A DNA stretch of 64,000 nucleotides from the NCBI RefSeq assembly GCF_900177515.1, contig NZ_FXAK01000007.1:1-64000 (forward strand). Reading direction: 5' to 3'. The notes under the pieces were generated by a model. The model worked only from the letters and a program-made list of their open reading frames with translations, searched no databases and was not told where the DNA came from. Source of the stretch: Azospirillum oryzae (GTDB lineage Bacteria > Pseudomonadota > Alphaproteobacteria > Azospirillales > Azospirillaceae). Both the position numbers and the translations under genes were made by a program. Positions 1-8,892 of the stretch are shown here, one piece after another (positions within the stretch are counted from its first letter, which is position 1; each line of letters starts with the position of its first letter).

Positions 1-492
1 GCGATTGAGGCCGAGCCGGAACCGGTGGCGACCATGGCGGAGCTGGTGGAGGAGCCGGTGGCGACCAGCCTCGCCCCGCCGCCGACCGCCCGGCAATTCC
101 CCTCCCCGCCCCGTCCTGCCCGGCCGAGCCATCCGCCGCTGACGCCGGGGTCCACCGCCAACATCGACCGCCGCACCGGCGACCGTTTCCGCCGCGGCGA
201 GCTGGAGATCGACGGCCGCATCGACCTGCACGGCATGACCCAGGCCCAGGCGCACACCGCGCTTGCCGCCTTCGTCCACCGCGCCTGGAACGAAGGGCGG
301 CGCTGTGTTCTGGTCATCACCGGCAAGGGCAGCTTCGGCGGTCTGGGCGTGCTGCGTCAGGCCACCCCCCGCTGGCTGGCGGATCCGGCCCTGCGCCCGA
401 TGGTGCTGGCGATCCAGCCGGCCCGGCCGAAGGATGGCGGCGACGGTGCGCTGTATGTCTTGATCAAACGGCGGCGCGACCGTAAGGACTGA
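1..492 (+). CDS. Smr-domain protein, 5' end cut off by the window edge
   Basis: The reading frame is open from base 1, so the true start is probably upstream; a GTG at 25 is the first internal candidate. The first 60 or so visible residues are rich in Pro, Glu and Ala and look disordered. The C-terminal half is a Smr (small MutS-related) domain with the LHGMT motif and the TGKG motif, ending in a basic tail. Smr domains bind or nick nucleic acid; stand-alone bacterial Smr proteins are linked to RNA cleavage and ribosome rescue, but the role here is not shown. The next gene, an XRE regulator, starts 24 bp downstream on the same strand. In many alphaproteobacteria this pair directly follows mltA, which here lies 8.9 kb away in the opposite orientation. 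Confidence 0.85.
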   Translation, partial: AIEAEPEPVATMAELVEEPVATSLAPPPTARQFPSPPRPARPSHPPLTPGSTANIDRRTGDRFRRGELEIDGRIDLHGMTQAQAHTALAAFVHRAWNEGRRCVLVITGKGSFGGLGVLRQATPRWLADPALRPMVLAIQPARPKDGGDGALYVLIKRRRDRKD

Positions 493-516
493 GTCCCAAA
501 CAGTCAGGGACTCCAC

Positions 517-915
517 ATGACCCCGTTCGGCGAACGGGTCCGGTCGCTGCGCAACGCCAAGGGCGTGACGCTGAAGCAGATGGCGACCGACCTGTCCATC
601 TCGTCCGCCTATCTGTCCGCCCTGGAACATGGCAAGCGCGGCCAGCCGTCGCCGCAGCTGGTCCGGCAGATCTGCGCCTATTTCGGCATCATCTGGGACG
701 AGGCGGAAGAGCTGGAACGGCTGGCGGATCTGTCCCATCCCCGCGTGACGGTCGACACCGCGGGGCTGAGCGCCAAGGCGACCGAACTCGCCAACCGGCT
801 GTCGGAACGCATCGGCGACCTGGACGAGGAGGGGATCGAAGCGATCCTGGCGATTTTGGACGCGGTGCCGCCGAAGAAGGGGACGCGGCGGCGGGTGGGG
901 GTGCGGCGGCGGTAG
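517..915 (+). CDS. XRE-family helix-turn-helix regulator
   Basis: A 132-residue protein with a Cro/C1-type helix-turn-helix at about residues 5-60. The pattern FGERVRSLR, then KGVTLKQMA, then SSAYLSALEHGKR is typical of the fold. The segment after about residue 75 is probably helical and the protein ends in a very basic tail, TRRRVGVRRR. It lies 24 bp after the Smr gene and is probably co-transcribed with it. The target is unknown. The same Smr-XRE pairing occurs in other alphaproteobacteria, so it is a conserved housekeeping regulator rather than a phage remnant. Confidence 0.85.
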   Translation: MTPFGERVRSLRNAKGVTLKQMATDLSISSAYLSALEHGKRGQPSPQLVRQICAYFGIIWDEAEELERLADLSHPRVTVDTAGLSAKATELANRLSERIGDLDEEGIEAILAILDAVPPKKGTRRRVGVRRR

Positions 916-920
916 ATGTT

Positions 921-943
921 TCCCCCTCCCCGGAGGGAGAGGA
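921..943. repeat. Single short palindrome resembling the window's intergenic repeats
   Basis: A C-rich run followed by a G-rich run (arms ctccc / gggag around cgga) lies between the convergent XRE and HIT genes. It resembles one arm of the larger composite repeats elsewhere in the window. It could act as a weak bidirectional terminator, but there is no clear T-tract. Confidence 0.4.
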
Positions 944-953
944 AAATCTTACC

Positions 954-1322
954 TCAAGCCTTCCCGATCATCCGTCCCAGGTCGCGGCCGGCGAAGATGT
1001 GGATGTGCAGGTGGGGCACTTCCTGGTGCGCGGCCTCGCCGCAGTTGGACAGCACGCGATAGCCGGGGCCGTCGGCGCCAACCATGCGGGCGACCTCGCC
1101 CACTGCGCGGAACAGGCCGGCGATCTCAGCGTCCGACGCCTTGGCGGTGAAGTCGTCCATGTCGACATAGGCGCCCTTCGGGATCACCAGAACATGGGTC
1201 GGCGTCTGCGGGTCGATGTCGTGGAAGGCGAGCGCGTGTTCGGTCTCGTGCACCTTCTTGCACGGGATCTCGCCGCGCAGGATGCGGGCGAACACGTTGT
1301 TGGCGTCATAGCTCTTGGCCAT
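954..1322 (-). CDS. HIT-family nucleotide-binding protein (HinT-like)
   Basis: A 122-residue histidine-triad protein. The active-site motif HLHIHIF is near the C terminus, and the N-terminal FARILRGEIPC segment is typical of the Hint branch, which hydrolyses adenosine 5'-monophosphoramidates and aminoacyl-adenylates. The length matches the family (about 115-140 residues). It is the last gene of the histidine operon, 30 bp after hisE, and is probably co-transcribed with it. The ATG is preceded by a purine-rich stretch and gives a full-length domain, so the start is well supported. Confidence 0.92.
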   Translation of the reverse strand: MAKSYDANNVFARILRGEIPCKKVHETEHALAFHDIDPQTPTHVLVIPKGAYVDMDDFTAKASDAEIAGLFRAVGEVARMVGADGPGYRVLSNCGEAAHQEVPHLHIHIFAGRDLGRMIGKA

Positions 1323-1352
1323 CGCATGCGTCCTCTTGGTGGGGAATCCCGC

Positions 1353-1736
1353 TCAAACTTTACGGGACTTCTTCTCGTCGATGCCGCTGGTGCCCTCGCG
1401 CTGGGCGAGCTTGCTCCAGACCTCCGCCGGATCCAGCCCGGTGTCGGCCCACAGCACCAGCAGGTGATAGAGCAGGTCGGCGGACTCCGCGGCCAGCGCC
1501 GCCTTGTCGCCGCGCACGGCCTCCAGGATGGCCTCCACCGCCTCCTCGCCCACCTTCTGGGCGATCTTGGCGGTGCCGCGGCTGTAGAGCTTGGCGGTGT
1601 AGGAGGTCTCCGGATCCGCCCCCTTGCGGGCCAGCACGGTGGCGAACAGCCGGTCGAGCACCTCGGCGGACAGCGGGGCCGGCGGCAGGGCCGCCGCCTT
1701 TTCGGCGGCCTTCTCCACGGATTTCTTGTCACCCAT
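1353..1736 (-). CDS. hisE: Phosphoribosyl-ATP pyrophosphatase
   Basis: A 127-residue stand-alone HisE, catalysing the second step of histidine synthesis (PR-ATP to PR-AMP plus pyrophosphate). The all-alpha MazG-like pattern is visible: [20 protein letters not shown] followed by an [11 protein letters not shown] helix, with the conserved Glu and Asp residues that bind Mg2+. The N terminus is a basic, low-complexity extension of about 20 residues. The start codon overlaps the end of hisF by 8 bp, indicating translational coupling in the operon. Confidence 0.95.
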   Translation of the reverse strand: MGDKKSVEKAAEKAAALPPAPLSAEVLDRLFATVLARKGADPETSYTAKLYSRGTAKIAQKVGEEAVEAILEAVRGDKAALAAESADLLYHLLVLWADTGLDPAEVWSKLAQREGTSGIDEKKSRKV

Positions 1737-2514
1737 TTGCGGTCTCCACGGCCTTCGCCGGCCGCACCGGAATGCCGGCGGCGCTCAGCGCGGCCTTGGC
1801 CTGCCCGATGGTGTAGGTGCCGAAATGGAAGATCGAGGCGGCGAGCACGGCCGTGGCGTGCCCCTCGCGGATGCCCTCCACCAGATGGTCGAGCGTGCCG
1901 ACGCCGCCGGACGCGATCACTGGAACGCGGATCGAGTCCGCCACGGTGCGCGTCAGCTCCAGGTCGAAGCCGCTCTTGGTGCCGTCGCGGTCCATCGAGG
2001 TCAGCAGGATCTCGCCCGCCCCCAGCGATTCCATCCGCTTGGCCCATTCCACGGCGTCGATGCCGGTGGCGTTGCGCCCGCCGTGGGTGAAGACCTCCCA
2101 TTTGCCGGGAGCGACCTTCTTGGCGTCGATGGCGACGACGATGCACTGGGCGCCGAACTTCTCGGCGCCCTCGCGCACGAAGTCGGGACGGTGGATCGCC
2201 GCGGTGTTGATCGACACCTTGTCGGCGCCGGCCAGCAGCAGCTTGCGGATGTCGTCCACCGTGCGCACGCCGCCGCCGACGGTCAGCGGCATGAAGACCT
2301 GTTCCGCCGTCCGCCGCACCACGTCGAAGATGGTGTCGCGGTTCTCGTGGCTGGCGGTGATGTCGAGGAAGGTCAGTTCGTCTGCCCCCTCGCGGTCGTA
2401 GACGCGGGCCTGTTCCACCGGATCGCCGGCATCGACCAGATCGACGAAATTGACCCCCTTGACCACACGGCCGTCCTTGACGTCCAGGCAGGGGATGACG
2501 CGCATCTTCAGCAT
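1729..2514 (-). CDS. hisF: Imidazole glycerol phosphate synthase, cyclase subunit
   Basis: A 261-residue TIM barrel. With HisH it converts PRFAR and ammonia from glutamine into imidazole glycerol phosphate and AICAR. The N terminus [17 protein letters not shown] carries the catalytic Asp (about residue 11), and the second half has the repeated phosphate-binding loops ([12 protein letters not shown]). The length fits the family (250-260). The start overlaps the hisA stop (ATGA arrangement) and the end overlaps hisE by 8 bp. Confidence 0.96.
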   Translation of the reverse strand: MLKMRVIPCLDVKDGRVVKGVNFVDLVDAGDPVEQARVYDREGADELTFLDITASHENRDTIFDVVRRTAEQVFMPLTVGGGVRTVDDIRKLLLAGADKVSINTAAIHRPDFVREGAEKFGAQCIVVAIDAKKVAPGKWEVFTHGGRNATGIDAVEWAKRMESLGAGEILLTSMDRDGTKSGFDLELTRTVADSIRVPVIASGGVGTLDHLVEGIREGHATAVLAASIFHFGTYTIGQAKAALSAAGIPVRPAKAVETANG

Positions 2515-3260
2515 CAGTCGGCGTCCTCGACGGCGGGGGCGGAGAGCAGGGCCAGCGCCTCTTTCGGATCGATCCGGCCGTCATACAGCGCACGGCCGCA
2601 GATCACGCCCTCGATCCCGGTGTCCTCTTCCATCTTCAGCGCCTTCAGGTCCTCGATGGAGGAGACGCCGCCGGACGCGATCACCGGGGTGGTCAGGTGG
2701 AAGGCGAGGTCGGACGTCGACTCCACGTTGACGCCGCCCATGGCGCCGTCACGGTTGATGTCGGTGTAGATGATGGCGGCGACGCCGCAATCCTCGAACT
2801 TCAGCGCCAGGTCCAGCGCCTTGATGTCGGAGGTCTCGGCCCAGCCGGCCACTGCGACATAGCCCTCGCGCGCGTCGATGCCGACGGCGACCTTGCCGGG
2901 GAATTCGCGGCAGGCGGCCTTGACCAGATCCGGATCGCGCAGCGCCACCGTGCCCAGGATGACGCGGCTGATGCCCTTCTCCAGCCACATGCCGATGGTG
3001 TTCAGGTCGCGGATGCCGCCGCCGAGCTGGACCGGGATGGTCACCGACTTCAGGATGCTCTCAACCGCGGCGCCGTTCACCGGCTTGCCTTCGAAGGCGC
3101 CGTTGAGGTCGACCAGATGCAGCCATTCGAAGCCCTGGCTCTGGAACAGGCGGGCCTGTTCGCCGGGATCGGTGTTGAAGACCGTGGCCTGGCTCATCTC
3201 GCCGCGCAGCAGGCGGACGCAGGCACCGTCCTTGAGGTCGATGGCGGGATAGATGATCAT
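2514..3260 (-). CDS. hisA: ProFAR isomerase
   Basis: HisA, 248 residues, isomerises ProFAR to PRFAR, the substrate of HisF/HisH. The start was placed at 3260 ([17 protein letters not shown]) because that is the conserved beginning of the barrel with its catalytic Asp at residue 8; the open frame extends 30 codons further upstream but that part has no family resemblance. The phosphate loops QLGGGIRD and IASGGVSS are present. The stop overlaps the hisF start by 1 bp (ATGA). Confidence 0.95.
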   Translation of the reverse strand: MIIYPAIDLKDGACVRLLRGEMSQATVFNTDPGEQARLFQSQGFEWLHLVDLNGAFEGKPVNGAAVESILKSVTIPVQLGGGIRDLNTIGMWLEKGISRVILGTVALRDPDLVKAACREFPGKVAVGIDAREGYVAVAGWAETSDIKALDLALKFEDCGVAAIIYTDINRDGAMGGVNVESTSDLAFHLTTPVIASGGVSSIEDLKALKMEEDTGIEGVICGRALYDGRIDPKEALALLSAPAVEDAD

Positions 3261-3291
3261 CGCGGGCGTCTTCCTATGGCGTGGCTGGCGG

Positions 3292-3834
3292 TTATGGAGC
3301 GGGCTGCTGGGAATCGGGCTGAAGGTCTTTGCAGTAGAAATGTCCGGCAAGCGGCTGGCCCTGCACTAGCGCATAGAAGGGATGGGTGCCCCAGCGCTTG
3401 AAGCCGAGCGATTCGTAGAGCGCGATGGCCGCCTCCTGCGTCACCCGGACGTCCAGGTTCAGCACCCGGAAGCCGACGGCGCGTGCCTCCTCCACCACCG
3501 CCAGCGTCAGGCGGCGGGCAAGACCATGGCCGCGCGCCCAGGGGGCGACGAAGCTGGTGGTCAGCTGGGCGGCGTGGGCCTGCGCCTCGTTGTTGCGCGG
3601 CGGCTTGACCAGCTGGGCGGATCCGGCCACCACCCCGTCCAGGCGGGCGATGAACAGCACCCGTTCCGGCACCACCAGCACGCCTTTCCAGAAGCGCTCC
3701 ATCACGTCGCGCGGCGGCGGCTCGACCCAGCCGAAGCCGCCGCCGGCGCGGATGGCATCGTCGGCCGCGTCGCACAGGTCGTGCAGATCGGCGGTCTTCA
3801 GCGAGTCGACCTTGTCGATGGCGATCTCGGCCAT
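3292..3834 (-). CDS. GNAT-family N-acetyltransferase inside the histidine operon
   Basis: A 180-residue acetyltransferase. The acetyl-CoA binding motif A is seen as [25 protein letters not shown], here split over about residues 93-118, followed by [21 protein letters not shown], the usual GNAT C-terminal half. It sits 4 bp downstream of hisH and 31 bp upstream of hisA on the same strand, so it should be transcribed with the his genes. The substrate is unknown. No histidine-pathway step needs an acetyltransferase, so it may be a passenger or act on a protein or amine. Confidence 0.88.
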   Translation of the reverse strand: MAEIAIDKVDSLKTADLHDLCDAADDAIRAGGGFGWVEPPPRDVMERFWKGVLVVPERVLFIARLDGVVAGSAQLVKPPRNNEAQAHAAQLTTSFVAPWARGHGLARRLTLAVVEEARAVGFRVLNLDVRVTQEAAIALYESLGFKRWGTHPFYALVQGQPLAGHFYCKDLQPDSQQPAP

Positions 3835-3838
3835 CGGT

Positions 3839-4483
3839 TCAGACCTTCCAGCGCAGGAAATTGGCGATCAGGGCCAGACCGGTGGCCTGGCTCTTTTCCG
3901 GGTGGAACTGGGTGCCGACCAGATTGTCGCGCCCGACCACCGCGGCGAAGGGCCCGCCGTAATCGGCGGACGCGATCAGCGTGTCGGGGTCGGCCGGCTT
4001 GAACTGGTAGGAATGGACGAAATAGGCATGCGCGCCCTCCGGCAGCCCGGCCAGGACCGGGTGCGGGCGGCGGATGTTCAGCTCGTTCCAGCCCATATGC
4101 GGGATTTTCAGGGCCGGATCCGCCGGCTCCAGCTTCACCACCTCGCCGCGGATCCAGCCCAGCCCCTCGGTCACGCCATATTCGCGGCCGCGTTCGGCCA
4201 TCAGCTGCATGCCGACGCAGATGCCGAGGAAGGGCCGGCCGCGGCGGTGCACCACCTCCTCCAGCGATTCCAGCATGCCGGGGACCTCCGACAGGCCGCG
4301 CTTGCAGTCGGCGAAGGCGCCGACGCCGGGCAGCACCACGCGGTCGGCATGGCGGACCGCATCGGCGTCGGAGGTGACGAGGACGTTGTAGGAGGCTTCG
4401 GCTTCGCCGGCCGCGCGCTCGATCGCCTTGGCGGCGGAGCGCAGGTTGCCGGAGCCGTAATCGATCAGCGCGACCGTTTCCAT
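3839..4483 (-). CDS. hisH: Imidazole glycerol phosphate synthase, glutamine amidotransferase subunit
   Basis: A 214-residue class I glutamine amidotransferase that supplies ammonia to HisF. The nucleophile Cys is in [10 protein letters not shown] (residue 89), and the His/Glu pair is in [10 protein letters not shown] (residues 194 and 196). The N terminus [16 protein letters not shown] is typical. It lies 54 bp after hisB and 4 bp before the GNAT gene. Confidence 0.96.
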   Translation of the reverse strand: METVALIDYGSGNLRSAAKAIERAAGEAEASYNVLVTSDADAVRHADRVVLPGVGAFADCKRGLSEVPGMLESLEEVVHRRGRPFLGICVGMQLMAERGREYGVTEGLGWIRGEVVKLEPADPALKIPHMGWNELNIRRPHPVLAGLPEGAHAYFVHSYQFKPADPDTLIASADYGGPFAAVVGRDNLVGTQFHPEKSQATGLALIANFLRWKV

Positions 4484-4537
4484 GGACGTGACAAACCTTC
4501 CGAAAGGACGGCGGAGGGGGACTTCAGGTCCCCGCCG

Positions 4538-5161
4538 TCAGAGCGATCCGCCGAGCGTGCCCTTGGTGGAGGGCACCGCATCGCGCTTGCGCGGGTCGAT
4601 CTCCACCCCGGCGCGCAGCGCGCGGGCAAGCGCCTTGTAGCAGCTTTCCACGATATGGTGGTTGTTCTCGCCATACAGGTTCTCGACGTGCAGCGTCACG
4701 CCGGCGGCCATGGCGAAGGCCTGGAACCATTCCCGGAACAGCTCGGTGTCGAAATCGCCGATCTTGTCGCGGGTGAAGGTCACCTTCCAGATCAGGTAGG
4801 GCCGGTTGGAGAAGTCCAGCGCCACCCGCGTCAGCGTCTCGTCCATCGGGATATAGGAATGGCCGTAGCGCTGGATGCCCTTGCGGTCGCCCAGCGCCTT
4901 CGCCACCGCCATGCCGATGGCGATGCCGGTGTCCTCGGTCGTGTGGTGATAGTCGATGTGCAGGTCGCCGTCGGCCAGGACCGTCAGGTCCATCAGGCTG
5001 TGGCGCGACAGCTGTTCCAGCATATGGTCGAGGAAGCCGACCCCCGTCTTGACGTCGTAGACGCCGGTGCCGTCAAGGTTCAGCGCGACCCGGATCCGGG
5101 TCTCCGTGGTGTTCCGCTCGATCGAGGCGCGGCGGCCGCCATTCGTGGGGGTCTGGTCCAT
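4538..5161 (-). CDS. hisB: Imidazoleglycerol-phosphate dehydratase
   Basis: A 207-residue monofunctional HisB, catalysing dehydration of imidazole glycerol phosphate. The two metal-binding repeats are visible, with [14 protein letters not shown] in the first and [16 protein letters not shown] in the second. The start at 5161 ([11 protein letters not shown]) was chosen; the frame is open 13 codons upstream but without similarity. It is the first gene of the his operon, so its promoter should lie in the 135 bp shared with the divergent lipoprotein gene. Confidence 0.95.
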   Translation of the reverse strand: MDQTPTNGGRRASIERNTTETRIRVALNLDGTGVYDVKTGVGFLDHMLEQLSRHSLMDLTVLADGDLHIDYHHTTEDTGIAIGMAVAKALGDRKGIQRYGHSYIPMDETLTRVALDFSNRPYLIWKVTFTRDKIGDFDTELFREWFQAFAMAAGVTLHVENLYGENNHHIVESCYKALARALRAGVEIDPRKRDAVPSTKGTLGGSL

Positions 5162-5296
5162 GGCGGTTTTGTAGCAGGAAGCATCCGCACGCGCCAGCAT
5201 CCGGCACGAATGATGCGCGGCCTGTCCATTCCGACGATTGTCCTACGAAGGTGTGCGGGGTAGAGTCTTTCACACTTTCTGCGTGCATATCCGATT

Positions 5297-6826
5297 ATGA
5301 TGACCCACCCGCGCCCATTCGCCGCAGTCCTGATTCTCCTTCTCGGCCTTCTGCCGGCCGGCTGCGGCGGCATGTCCCCGCCTCCGCCGGTCGGAAAGGC
5401 GGCGCCACCGGTCGCAGCCGGGACCACCGCGCCATTCCGCTTCGGCGAACTGACCATCGGGTCGATGCGGCGGGGGATGCAGATCGGCCGCTATGTCTGG
5501 GGCATCGACTGCGCCCCGCCCTATGACGACGTCTATTGGACCAGCGGCGTCAACATGCGGCGCGGCTCCACCTTCGACGAGCGGTTCGCCGAGGTGATGA
5601 CCGCCGCCGGCTTCGACGTGGTCGGCCGGCCCGGCGGTCCCGACAACCCGGACGGCAACCGCAGCCGCGCCCGCTTCACCGTGCAGGGCGACCTGCGCGA
5701 CGTGCAGCTGGAGCTGTGCCACCGCACCAACTGGCTGACCGGCAGCAGCAAGGGCAGTTCCGGCACCGGCAGCGTCAAGGTGGAATGGACGGTCTATGAC
5801 GCGCGCGGCGACGGGCTGGTCCACCGTGTGGTCACCACCGGCGCCACGGCACAGGAGCGCGGCGTGCCCCAGGGCGAGACCCTGCTGGTCGAGGAGGCCT
5901 TCGCCGCGGCGGTGGAGGCGCTTGCCGCCGATGCGGGCTTCCGCGCCCTGCTGTCCGGCGGCACCCTGCCCTCCCCGTCCGCGCCGCCATCGACGGCGTT
6001 TCCCGTGACGGCGCCGGCCGGATCCGGCCCCATTCCGCTGACGCCAAACGCCACGCCGGGGATGGCACCCTCCGCTCCGGTCGCAGCCCCTGCGCAGGCT
6101 GCCCCTAACCGCCTGCTCCTTCGCGGCGGGGCCGGATCCGGCCGCATCGCATCGGCGCGGATACCGGTCGGCCGGTCGCACGGGCTGGTGATTGGAGAGA
6201 CCGATGTGGCCGGCGAGGCGCAGGCGGTGCTGCTGGCTCCCCTCCCCGGATCCGACCCCACCGTCACGGTGCGGCCGGCTCAAGGCGTGGAGCTGACCGG
6301 CTGGGTGGTCGGACGCGACGCGGCGAGCGGCTTCGCCCTGGTTCGGGTGCCGGCGCGGTTGCGTGCCCTGCCCATGCGTACCGCGACCCCGCGCATCAGC
6401 GAACCGGTGAAGGCGGTCGTCGGGGGACGCGGCAAGGAAATGCTCGGCATCGTCGGCGGTCTGCCGGTCGACGAGGCTCGCGGCGGCACTTTGATCCAGG
6501 CGGATCTGGGCTCGGCCGACCTGTTCACCACGGTGACGGAAACCGGCGACCCACTGCTGGACGGAAGCGGCGCGCTGATCGGCGTGGCGCCGGCCGCCGG
6601 CCGTTCCCCGGTCACGCCGGCCGGGCTTGTGCAGTTCCTGGCGATCGGACCGCTGCTCGACCGGCTGGGGGCGGATCCGGCCGCGGCCGTTCAACCTCCG
6701 GCCCCCTCCAAGCCGGGCAAACCACACCGCGGCAACCCGCCCGACCCGTGGTGGGAGGACGAGATGCCGGACAGTGACCTGCCGGATGCCGAACTGCTTG
6801 ACGGTGACATTGCCCCTCCCACATAG
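5297..6826 (+). CDS. Lipoprotein with a C-terminal trypsin-like fold lacking the catalytic serine motif
   Basis: A 509-residue protein with a lipoprotein signal peptide: a hydrophobic run to LLPAGC, with the lipidated Cys at residue 23 (22 if the second ATG is used). Residues of about 45-220 form a domain I do not recognise. A Pro/Ala-rich linker follows. The region of about 270-450 resembles an HtrA/trypsin-like barrel: SGFALVRVP sits where the Asp strand (usually DLALLKV) is expected, and [15 protein letters not shown] where GNSGGPLL is expected. The GNSGG serine motif is absent, so it is probably not an active protease. It is divergent from hisB and 89 bp upstream of hslV. The function is unknown. 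Confidence 0.75.
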   Translation: MMTHPRPFAAVLILLLGLLPAGCGGMSPPPPVGKAAPPVAAGTTAPFRFGELTIGSMRRGMQIGRYVWGIDCAPPYDDVYWTSGVNMRRGSTFDERFAEVMTAAGFDVVGRPGGPDNPDGNRSRARFTVQGDLRDVQLELCHRTNWLTGSSKGSSGTGSVKVEWTVYDARGDGLVHRVVTTGATAQERGVPQGETLLVEEAFAAAVEALAADAGFRALLSGGTLPSPSAPPSTAFPVTAPAGSGPIPLTPNATPGMAPSAPVAAPAQAAPNRLLLRGGAGSGRIASARIPVGRSHGLVIGETDVAGEAQAVLLAPLPGSDPTVTVRPAQGVELTGWVVGRDAASGFALVRVPARLRALPMRTATPRISEPVKAVVGGRGKEMLGIVGGLPVDEARGGTLIQADLGSADLFTTVTETGDPLLDGSGALIGVAPAAGRSPVTPAGLVQFLAIGPLLDRLGADPAAAVQPPAPSKPGKPHRGNPPDPWWEDEMPDSDLPDAELLDGDIAPPT

Positions 6827-6915
6827 ACCGGATGGCCTGCCGCCACGATTCATGGGGTCTTGGGCTTCTGTATCCGGGCGGCGGGCTGTTTCCCATTTTC
6901 CAGCATGGTTTCCGC

Positions 6916-7479
6916 ATGACCTATCCAGCGTCCAATCCACACGATCCCATCCAATGGCATGGCACCACCATCCTGTCGGTGCGCAAGAACGGTCAGGTGG
7001 TGATCGCCGGCGACGGGCAGGTCTCGGTCGGCCAGACGGTGATGAAGGCCAACGCGCGCAAGGTCCGCTGGCTGGCCGGCGGCACGGTGATGGCGGGCTT
7101 CGCTGGCGCCACCGCCGATGCGCTGACCCTGTTCGAGCGGCTGGAAGGCAAGCTGGAGCAGTATCCCGGCCAGCTGACCCGCGCCTGCGTCGAGATGGCC
7201 AAGGACTGGCGCACCGACCGCTATCTGCGCCGGCTTGAGGCGATGATGGCCGTCGCCGACAAGTCCGTCAGCCTGGTGCTGACCGGCAACGGCGACGTGC
7301 TGGAGCCGGAGGATGGGCTGATCGGCATCGGCTCCGGCGGTTCCTACGCCCTGTCGGCGGCCCGTGCGCTGATCGACATCGATGGGATGGATGCGGAGGC
7401 GGTGGCGCGCAAGGCGATGAGGATCGCCGCCGGCATCTGCGTCTACACCAATGAAAACGTCACCCTGGAAAAGCTGTGA
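6916..7479 (+). CDS. hslV: ATP-dependent protease peptidase subunit HslV (ClpQ)
   Basis: A 187-residue proteasome-beta-like peptidase of the cytoplasmic HslUV protease. The mature N-terminal threonine nucleophile follows HG in [11 protein letters not shown], which implies removal of a 16-residue propeptide. [13 protein letters not shown] and the [12 protein letters not shown] segment are characteristic. The start at 6916 was chosen because it gives the usual short leader; the open frame starts 28 codons earlier without similarity. The stop lies 5 bp before the hslU ATG. Confidence 0.96.
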   Translation: MTYPASNPHDPIQWHGTTILSVRKNGQVVIAGDGQVSVGQTVMKANARKVRWLAGGTVMAGFAGATADALTLFERLEGKLEQYPGQLTRACVEMAKDWRTDRYLRRLEAMMAVADKSVSLVLTGNGDVLEPEDGLIGIGSGGSYALSAARALIDIDGMDAEAVARKAMRIAAGICVYTNENVTLEKL

Positions 7480-7484
7480 GCGCC

Positions 7485-8828
7485 ATGACGATTCAGACCG
7501 CCTCCGTGTCCGCCGACAGCGCCGCCTTCAGCCCGCGCGAGATCGTCTCGGAACTCGACCGCTACATCGTCGGCCAGAACGACGCCAAGCGCGCGGTCGC
7601 CATCGCGCTGCGCAACCGCTGGCGCCGCCAGCAGCTGCCCGAGGGCCTGCGGGAAGAGGTGTTGCCGAAGAACATCCTGATGATCGGCCCGACCGGCGTC
7701 GGCAAGACCGAGATCGCCCGCCGCCTCGCCCGACTGGCCCAGGCCCCCTTCCTGAAGGTGGAGGCCACCAAGTTCACCGAGGTCGGCTATGTCGGCCGCG
7801 ACGTGGAGCAGATCATCCGCGATCTGGTCGAGGCCGCCATCGGCCTGACCCGCGAGCGCCTGCGCAAGGAGGTCGCCGCCAAGGCCGAACTGCGGGCGGA
7901 GGAGCGGGTGCTCGACGCACTGTGCGGCGACAGCGCCAGTGCGGAGACGCGCGCCAAGTTCCGCAAGATGCTGCGCGAAGGCACGCTGAACGACAAGGAG
8001 ATCGAGGTCCAGGTCGCCGACACCGGCGCCGGCAACATGCCGACCTTCGACATCCCCGGCATGCCGGGCGCCCAGATGGGCATGCTGAACCTGAACGACA
8101 TGTTCGGCAAGATGATGGGCGGCCGCACCAAGACCCGCCGGATGACGGTGGCCGAAAGCCACGGCGTGCTGATGGCCGAGGAATCCGACAAGCTGCTGGA
8201 CCAGGAAAAGGTGGTGGCGGAGGCGATCCGCGCGGTCGAGCAGAACGGCATCGTCTTCCTGGACGAGATCGACAAGATCTCCGCCCGCTCCGACGCGCGC
8301 GGTGCCGATGTCAGCCGCGAAGGCGTCCAGCGCGACCTGCTGCCGCTGATCGAGGGCACGACCGTTTCGACCAAGCATGGCCCGGTGAAGACCGACCACA
8401 TCCTGTTCATCGCGTCCGGCGCCTTCCACATCGCCAAGCCGTCCGACCTGCTGCCGGAGCTGCAGGGCCGTCTGCCGATCCGTGTCGAGTTGAAGGCGCT
8501 GAGCCAGGACGACTTCAAGCGCATCCTGACCGAGCCTGAAGCAAGCCTGATCCGCCAGTACAAGGCGCTGATGAAGACGGAGGAGGTCGATCTGGTCTTC
8601 ACCGACGACAGCATCGACGAGCTGGCCCGGCTGGCGGCGGAGATCAACAGCTCGGTCGAGAACATCGGCGCCCGCCGCCTGCACACGGTGCTGGAGCGCC
8701 TGCTGGAAGAGATCAGCTTCGCCGCCAGCGACCGTGCCGGCGAGACCGTTACCATCGACGCCGCCCTGGTCCGCGAGCGGGTCGGCGGTCTGGCGAAGAA
8801 CGCCGATCTGTCGAAGTTCATTCTGTGA
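7485..8828 (+). CDS. hslU: ATPase subunit HslU (ClpY) of the HslUV protease
   Basis: A 447-residue AAA+ unfoldase, close to the family's usual 430-450. Walker A is GPTGVGKTE (about residues 68-76), the Walker B segment is [10 protein letters not shown], and the C terminus ends in DLSKFIL, the tail that docks into HslV. The N-terminal [16 protein letters not shown] is typical. An in-frame GTG at 7476 overlapping the hslV stop is the alternative start. The I-domain (about 110-240) contains a Gly/Met-rich part. Confidence 0.96.
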   Translation: MTIQTASVSADSAAFSPREIVSELDRYIVGQNDAKRAVAIALRNRWRRQQLPEGLREEVLPKNILMIGPTGVGKTEIARRLARLAQAPFLKVEATKFTEVGYVGRDVEQIIRDLVEAAIGLTRERLRKEVAAKAELRAEERVLDALCGDSASAETRAKFRKMLREGTLNDKEIEVQVADTGAGNMPTFDIPGMPGAQMGMLNLNDMFGKMMGGRTKTRRMTVAESHGVLMAEESDKLLDQEKVVAEAIRAVEQNGIVFLDEIDKISARSDARGADVSREGVQRDLLPLIEGTTVSTKHGPVKTDHILFIASGAFHIAKPSDLLPELQGRLPIRVELKALSQDDFKRILTEPEASLIRQYKALMKTEEVDLVFTDDSIDELARLAAEINSSVENIGARRLHTVLERLLEEISFAASDRAGETVTIDAALVRERVGGLAKNADLSKFIL

Positions 8829-8835
8829 TGACGCG

Positions 8836-8860
8836 GGGGGCACTCGCGCCGGGTGCCCCC
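8836..8860. terminator. Hairpin between convergent hslU and mltA
   Basis: The arms gggggcac (8836-8843) and gtgccccc (8853-8860) form an 8-bp stem with a 9-nt loop just after the hslU stop. No T-tract follows on either strand, so it may be a weak or factor-assisted terminator. Confidence 0.5.
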
Positions 8861-8876
8861 TGCTTCACGTGAAACA
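8861..8876. promoter_or_regulatory. parS: parS-like ParB binding site 1
   Basis: The 16-mer TGCTTCACGTGAAACA matches the conserved parS palindrome TGTTTCACGTGAAACA at 15 of 16 positions. It lies in the hslU-mltA gap, about 8.2 kb left of the proposed origin, immediately after the hairpin. Confidence 0.88.
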
Positions 8877-8892
8877 TTCCTCTGCCGGGCCC

